DNA of 64,000 nucleotides from Candidatus Methanoflorens stordalenmirensis (GTDB lineage Archaea > Halobacteriota > Bog-38 > Methanoflorentales > Methanoflorentaceae): contig PLGY01000036.1 of assembly GCA_003139855.1 (NCBI GenBank), positions 4,751 to 68,750 on the forward strand, in the 5' to 3' direction. Positions 61,309 through 64,000 of this stretch are shown in pieces. The position numbers were made by a program, and so were the translations under genes. Below the pieces are notes generated by a model. The model was not told the DNA's origin. It saw nothing but the letters and a program-made list of their open reading frames with translations, and ran no database searches. The first letter of the stretch is position 1. Each line of letters opens with the position of its first letter.

Positions 61309-62577
61309 ATGGGCAAATCTCGAGTGACTCTCAAATACGGAGACCGAAAAACCACTGTCACGCTAAACAAAAGAGACCTCATTCAAGTAATACAACCAAA
61401 CGAAATCGAGACTGGAGATGAAGAAAGTGAGATTATCCGCGCGATGCAACATCCTATCGGGACACCCATGCTCCACGAAATCGTGTCAACGCGCAAGGCG
61501 TCCAAAAAAGACTTGACCGCCGTCATCATCGTGAGTGACGTAACGAGGCCGACGCCGACCAAGAAGTTGCTCCCTCATGTTTTAAGACACCTGCACAAAG
61601 GCGGGATACCTGAAGACTCGGTGACGATCTTGTTTGCTCTCGGAATTCACAGGACGTTATCCGAACGAGAGATGAGAACGCTCGTGGGCGATAACGTCTT
61701 TGACGATTACCACTGCGTCAACCACGACGCGAATGAGTGCGCTTTTGTAGGAACAACGTCGCGAGGCACGCGGGTTCGTGTCAACACGGTGGCGCTCGAC
61801 TCCGATGTGAGAATTTGCATAGGGGCGGTTGAACTCCACTACTTTGCAGGATACAGCGGCGGATACAAGTCACTGCTCCCAGGCATCTGCGCGCGAGAGA
61901 CTATCGAAGCAAATCACAAACTTATGCTACAGCCAAACGCGGCCGCCGGAAGGCTAGACAGCCCTGTCAGAAAAGACCTAGAGGAGGCGGGCCGGTTGAT
62001 CGGATGCGACTTTCTCGTAAACGTCGTGCTTAACTCAAAAAAGCAGATCGTAAAAGCCGTGGCAGGTGATCCCATTGCAGCGCACCGGGAAGGCGTCAAA
62101 GTCGTCGATTCGATGTACATAATTCCGATTACCGAACTTGCTGATGTCGTGCTCGTTTCAGCAGGAGGTACACCCAAGGATATAAACCTCTTTCAAGCAC
62201 AGAAAGCGCTTGACAATGCGAAATACGCGATGAAGGAGGGTGGCACGATCGTGCTGGCGGCCGAGTGTCCAGAAGGATTGGGTGAAAAAGTGTTTGAACG
62301 ATGGATTAACGAAGCTCATAGCAAACAGGAGCTCGTTGACAGGCTCGACTACGCATTCGAAATCGGCGGACACAAGGCCGGAATTCTGGCTAAGCTCACC
62401 CAAAAAGCCGATGTTTATCTCGTGTCTGAGCTTCAAGAAGAGATTGTGGAGCGCGCATTTTTACTCTGCGCACGAGATTTGGACGATGCTCTACAAGAAA
62501 CAGCGCGAAAGTATGGGCCAGATGCCCGAATTATAGTCATGCCGTACGGAGCACTCACTCTCCCGCGGCTTCAATAG
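61309..62577 (+). CDS. LarA-family protein (lactate racemase-like, nickel-pincer enzyme)
   Basis: A 422-aa protein of the LarA/DUF2088 family. The motifs VSDVTRPTPTKKLLP, LGIHRTLSEREMRTLVG and ELHYFAGYSGGYKSLLPGI cover the nickel-ligand His residues and the Lys that binds the nickel-pincer nucleotide in LarA. Archaeal members may racemise or epimerise other 2-hydroxyacids. No larB, larC or larE is visible in this window. It is divergent from the Re-citrate-synthase-like gene. Confidence 0.88.
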   Translation: MGKSRVTLKYGDRKTTVTLNKRDLIQVIQPNEIETGDEESEIIRAMQHPIGTPMLHEIVSTRKASKKDLTAVIIVSDVTRPTPTKKLLPHVLRHLHKGGIPEDSVTILFALGIHRTLSEREMRTLVGDNVFDDYHCVNHDANECAFVGTTSRGTRVRVNTVALDSDVRICIGAVELHYFAGYSGGYKSLLPGICARETIEANHKLMLQPNAAAGRLDSPVRKDLEEAGRLIGCDFLVNVVLNSKKQIVKAVAGDPIAAHREGVKVVDSMYIIPITELADVVLVSAGGTPKDINLFQAQKALDNAKYAMKEGGTIVLAAECPEGLGEKVFERWINEAHSKQELVDRLDYAFEIGGHKAGILAKLTQKADVYLVSELQEEIVERAFLLCARDLDDALQETARKYGPDARIIVMPYGALTLPRLQ

Positions 62578-62626
62578 AAAAACGGCCGCGCTGGTGTAAC
62601 AAAAAGAGCGCACAAGATTCGGAGTT

Positions 62627-63682
62627 ATGTGGGTAACTAACTGCCACAATGGCTCAGGGCGACCTTTAGACATTAGGAAAAGGTATAGCGGCGTTGAGCG
62701 CCCGCTTTTCATTTTGATTCTCTCCAATTCGGATACGGCAGCTATTCCCGGCATATCAGGTGCTGGAAGCACTGAAGATTACATCCAATACACGCCGGCT
62801 GCTGACGCTGAAATTGTCTCCAACGGAAAACTGAAAACGATTGGAGTAATGCCTAATGCACCGTCTGGAGCCGTCACTCCTGCCGTTCTCACACGTGCCG
62901 GCCTTAATCTGTCACAAAGTGCACATCTTCTAATAAACTCAGGCTTGAAGATTGTGCCCGGAGTCCCCTATTACGACTTGCGAACGAAACACGGCAGCGA
63001 CATCCGATTTGCGCCAGCAGTGCCCGACGCTTACTCAATCCAAAAGGCTGCCAAAAAGCTCGCTGCGTGCTGTGACTGCGACTTAGCAGTAATAGGAGAG
63101 ACAATTCCTGGAGGCACAACCACCGCGCTGTGCGTGCTACGAGCGCTCGGCTTCACCGCTAACGTGAGCAGCAGCTTCGCGACGAATCCGATCGCTTTAA
63201 AAGAAAAAGTCGTACGAGAGGCGATGCGCCGCGCTTCTATTAATCCAGGAAACTTACGAAACGATCCCATGCGAGCTATTGAACTATTTGGTGATCCCAT
63301 GATGCCTTGTGCGGTCGGACTCACCGAGGGTTTCCTGCGCTCCGGAAAAGAAGTTATCTTAGCAGGTGGAACGCAAATGGGTGCAGTTGCAGCCGCGTTG
63401 CGTGCACTCGACGTTTCCACCGACCTTGTAATAGCTACGACAAAGTACGTCTTTGACGATCGTGCGGCTCGGTTTGTAAAGTTGGTTAATGCATTAGACG
63501 TAGATGCGTTTAGCGCGGATCCAGGCTTCTCAAAAAGCTCGGTTGATGCACTTCAGAAATATGAGCAGGGAGAGGTGAAAGAAGGCGTGGGGGCAGGGGG
63601 GGCCATGACTCTAGCTTATATACGTGGCTACAGTCAAGAAGCTTACAGACGGGAAGTAGAGGCTGTGATCAAACGCCTGTGA
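62627..63682 (+). CDS. cobT: Archaeal nicotinate-nucleotide--dimethylbenzimidazole phosphoribosyltransferase-like CobT
   Basis: A 351-aa archaeal CobT-family protein that activates the lower-ligand base of cobamides. GISGAGSTEDYIQYTPAAD, INSGLKIVPGVPYYDLRT, VIGETIPGGTTTALCVLRAL and LAGGTQMGAVAAALRALDV mark the family. It complements cbiB and cbiP at 25 kb. It follows the LarA gene on the same strand at 49 bases. Confidence 0.93.
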   Translation: MWVTNCHNGSGRPLDIRKRYSGVERPLFILILSNSDTAAIPGISGAGSTEDYIQYTPAADAEIVSNGKLKTIGVMPNAPSGAVTPAVLTRAGLNLSQSAHLLINSGLKIVPGVPYYDLRTKHGSDIRFAPAVPDAYSIQKAAKKLAACCDCDLAVIGETIPGGTTTALCVLRALGFTANVSSSFATNPIALKEKVVREAMRRASINPGNLRNDPMRAIELFGDPMMPCAVGLTEGFLRSGKEVILAGGTQMGAVAAALRALDVSTDLVIATTKYVFDDRAARFVKLVNALDVDAFSADPGFSKSSVDALQKYEQGEVKEGVGAGGAMTLAYIRGYSQEAYRREVEAVIKRL

Positions 63683-63747
63683 CACATATGTACCGACCGC
63701 AACACCAGCGTAGGCACTTGTAGGCGGATAAGACGACACTCGACAAA

Positions 63748-63755
63748 TTATAAAA
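63748..63755 (+). promoter_or_regulatory. TATA box of a leaderless pyrB transcript
   Basis: TTATAAAA is centred about 28 bases before the ATG at 63780, so transcription should begin at or next to the start codon; no Shine-Dalgarno is seen. Confidence 0.55.
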
Positions 63756-63779
63756 GCTTCAGTTAACAATACTCACAAG

Positions 63780-64000
63780 ATGTTCAAGCAAAAACACATC
63801 GTTTCAATGCGAGATTTAACGCGCGATGATGTGGACTTTGTGCTGGACTACGCTGAAAAAATGATGCCGTGCGCAAAAGCCGGCGTGCGACTGCTCCAAA
63901 GCCGAATATTGGCGCTGCTTTTTTTCGAACCTAGTACTAGAACGCAACTTTCGTTCGACTCAGCGATGAAGCGGCTCGGCGGCTCTACTTTAAGCTTAAC
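63780..64000 (+). CDS. pyrB: Aspartate carbamoyltransferase catalytic subunit, N-terminal part (cut by window edge)
   Basis: Catalyses carbamoyl phosphate plus aspartate to carbamoyl aspartate in pyrimidine synthesis. The first 74 residues are visible, from MFKQKHIVSMRDLTRDDVDF to KRLGGSTLSLN. The carbamoyl-phosphate loop FFEPSTRTQLSF is present. The remainder, and usually pyrI, lie downstream. Confidence 0.94.
   Translation, partial: MFKQKHIVSMRDLTRDDVDFVLDYAEKMMPCAKAGVRLLQSRILALLFFEPSTRTQLSFDSAMKRLGGSTLSL

Noticed and set aside
1-64000. CRISPR array, insertion sequence, integrase or replication origin
   Set aside because: I saw no spaced direct-repeat array, transposase, integrase motif or Orc1/Cdc6 gene; the only long repeat found is the intragenic HTH duplication.

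Overview
This window is an archaeal chromosome segment of roughly 50% GC. The protein set is archaeal throughout: histone, aIF6, aIF1A, TFE, RIO1/RIO2, prefoldin alpha, ribosomal proteins S19e, L31e, L39e and LX, RNase P Rpp21, Trm56, and intron-containing tRNAs. Three methanofuran genes (mfnD, mfnF, mfnE), archaeal-type CobT, other cobamide genes and tetrapyrrole genes point to a C1-metabolising euryarchaeon, such as a methanogen, an ANME-type methane oxidiser or a relative. I cannot assign a genus from the sequence alone.

Layout. 1-3.9 kb: tetrapyrrole genes (hemC 3' end, SUMT, hemD), then mfnD and mfnF in one tight run. 3.9-13.6 kb: an accessory island of TrmB-like proteins, two of them without a DNA-binding domain, three small four-cysteine paralogues, a UbiA prenyltransferase/methyltransferase pair and a large patatin-like phospholipase. 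mfnE lies on the far side of this island. 14.6-21.7 kb: the classic archaeal information-processing cluster from Zn-ribbon/aEF1B through rnp4, S19e, PDCD5, L39e, L31e, aIF6, LX, prefoldin, FtsY and SRP54. 21.7-29.8 kb: thiI, histone, MazG-like, sugar epimerase, cobalamin genes cbiB/cbiP and aromatic genes aroA/aroC. 30-38 kb: tRNAs, TyrRS, aIF1A (apparently frameshifted), RIO1, Dim2/KH, two-subunit fumarase, DUF460, RIO2 and Ncs6/TtuA. 38-50 kb: ftsZ with a CdrS-like ribbon-helix-helix gene, many tRNAs, TlyA, TFE, Trm56 and small conserved genes. 50.6-55.8 kb: a surface-glycan set (WecB, two GT4 glycosyltransferases, a flippase). 56-61.1 kb: a decayed DedA gene, then aconitase-like large and small subunits, an isocitrate-dehydrogenase-like gene and a convergent Re-citrate-synthase-like gene, together a plausible route from oxaloacetate and acetyl-CoA to 2-oxoglutarate. 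61.3-64 kb: a LarA-family gene, cobT and the start of pyrB.

The most unusual material is the 4-13.6 kb island. Its TrmB effector-domain proteins occur with and without helix-turn-helix domains, several appear to be leaderless, and a promoter-like element (TCACGCGGCYTTATA) recurs upstream of one TrmB effector gene and, in more diverged form, the Cys-rich genes. Other points worth checking are a non-canonical intron in the D-arm of tRNA-Ile, a probable AUU start codon in the DUF460 gene, a G7-tract frameshift in aIF1A, and two clear pseudogenes (DedA and transglutaminase-like).
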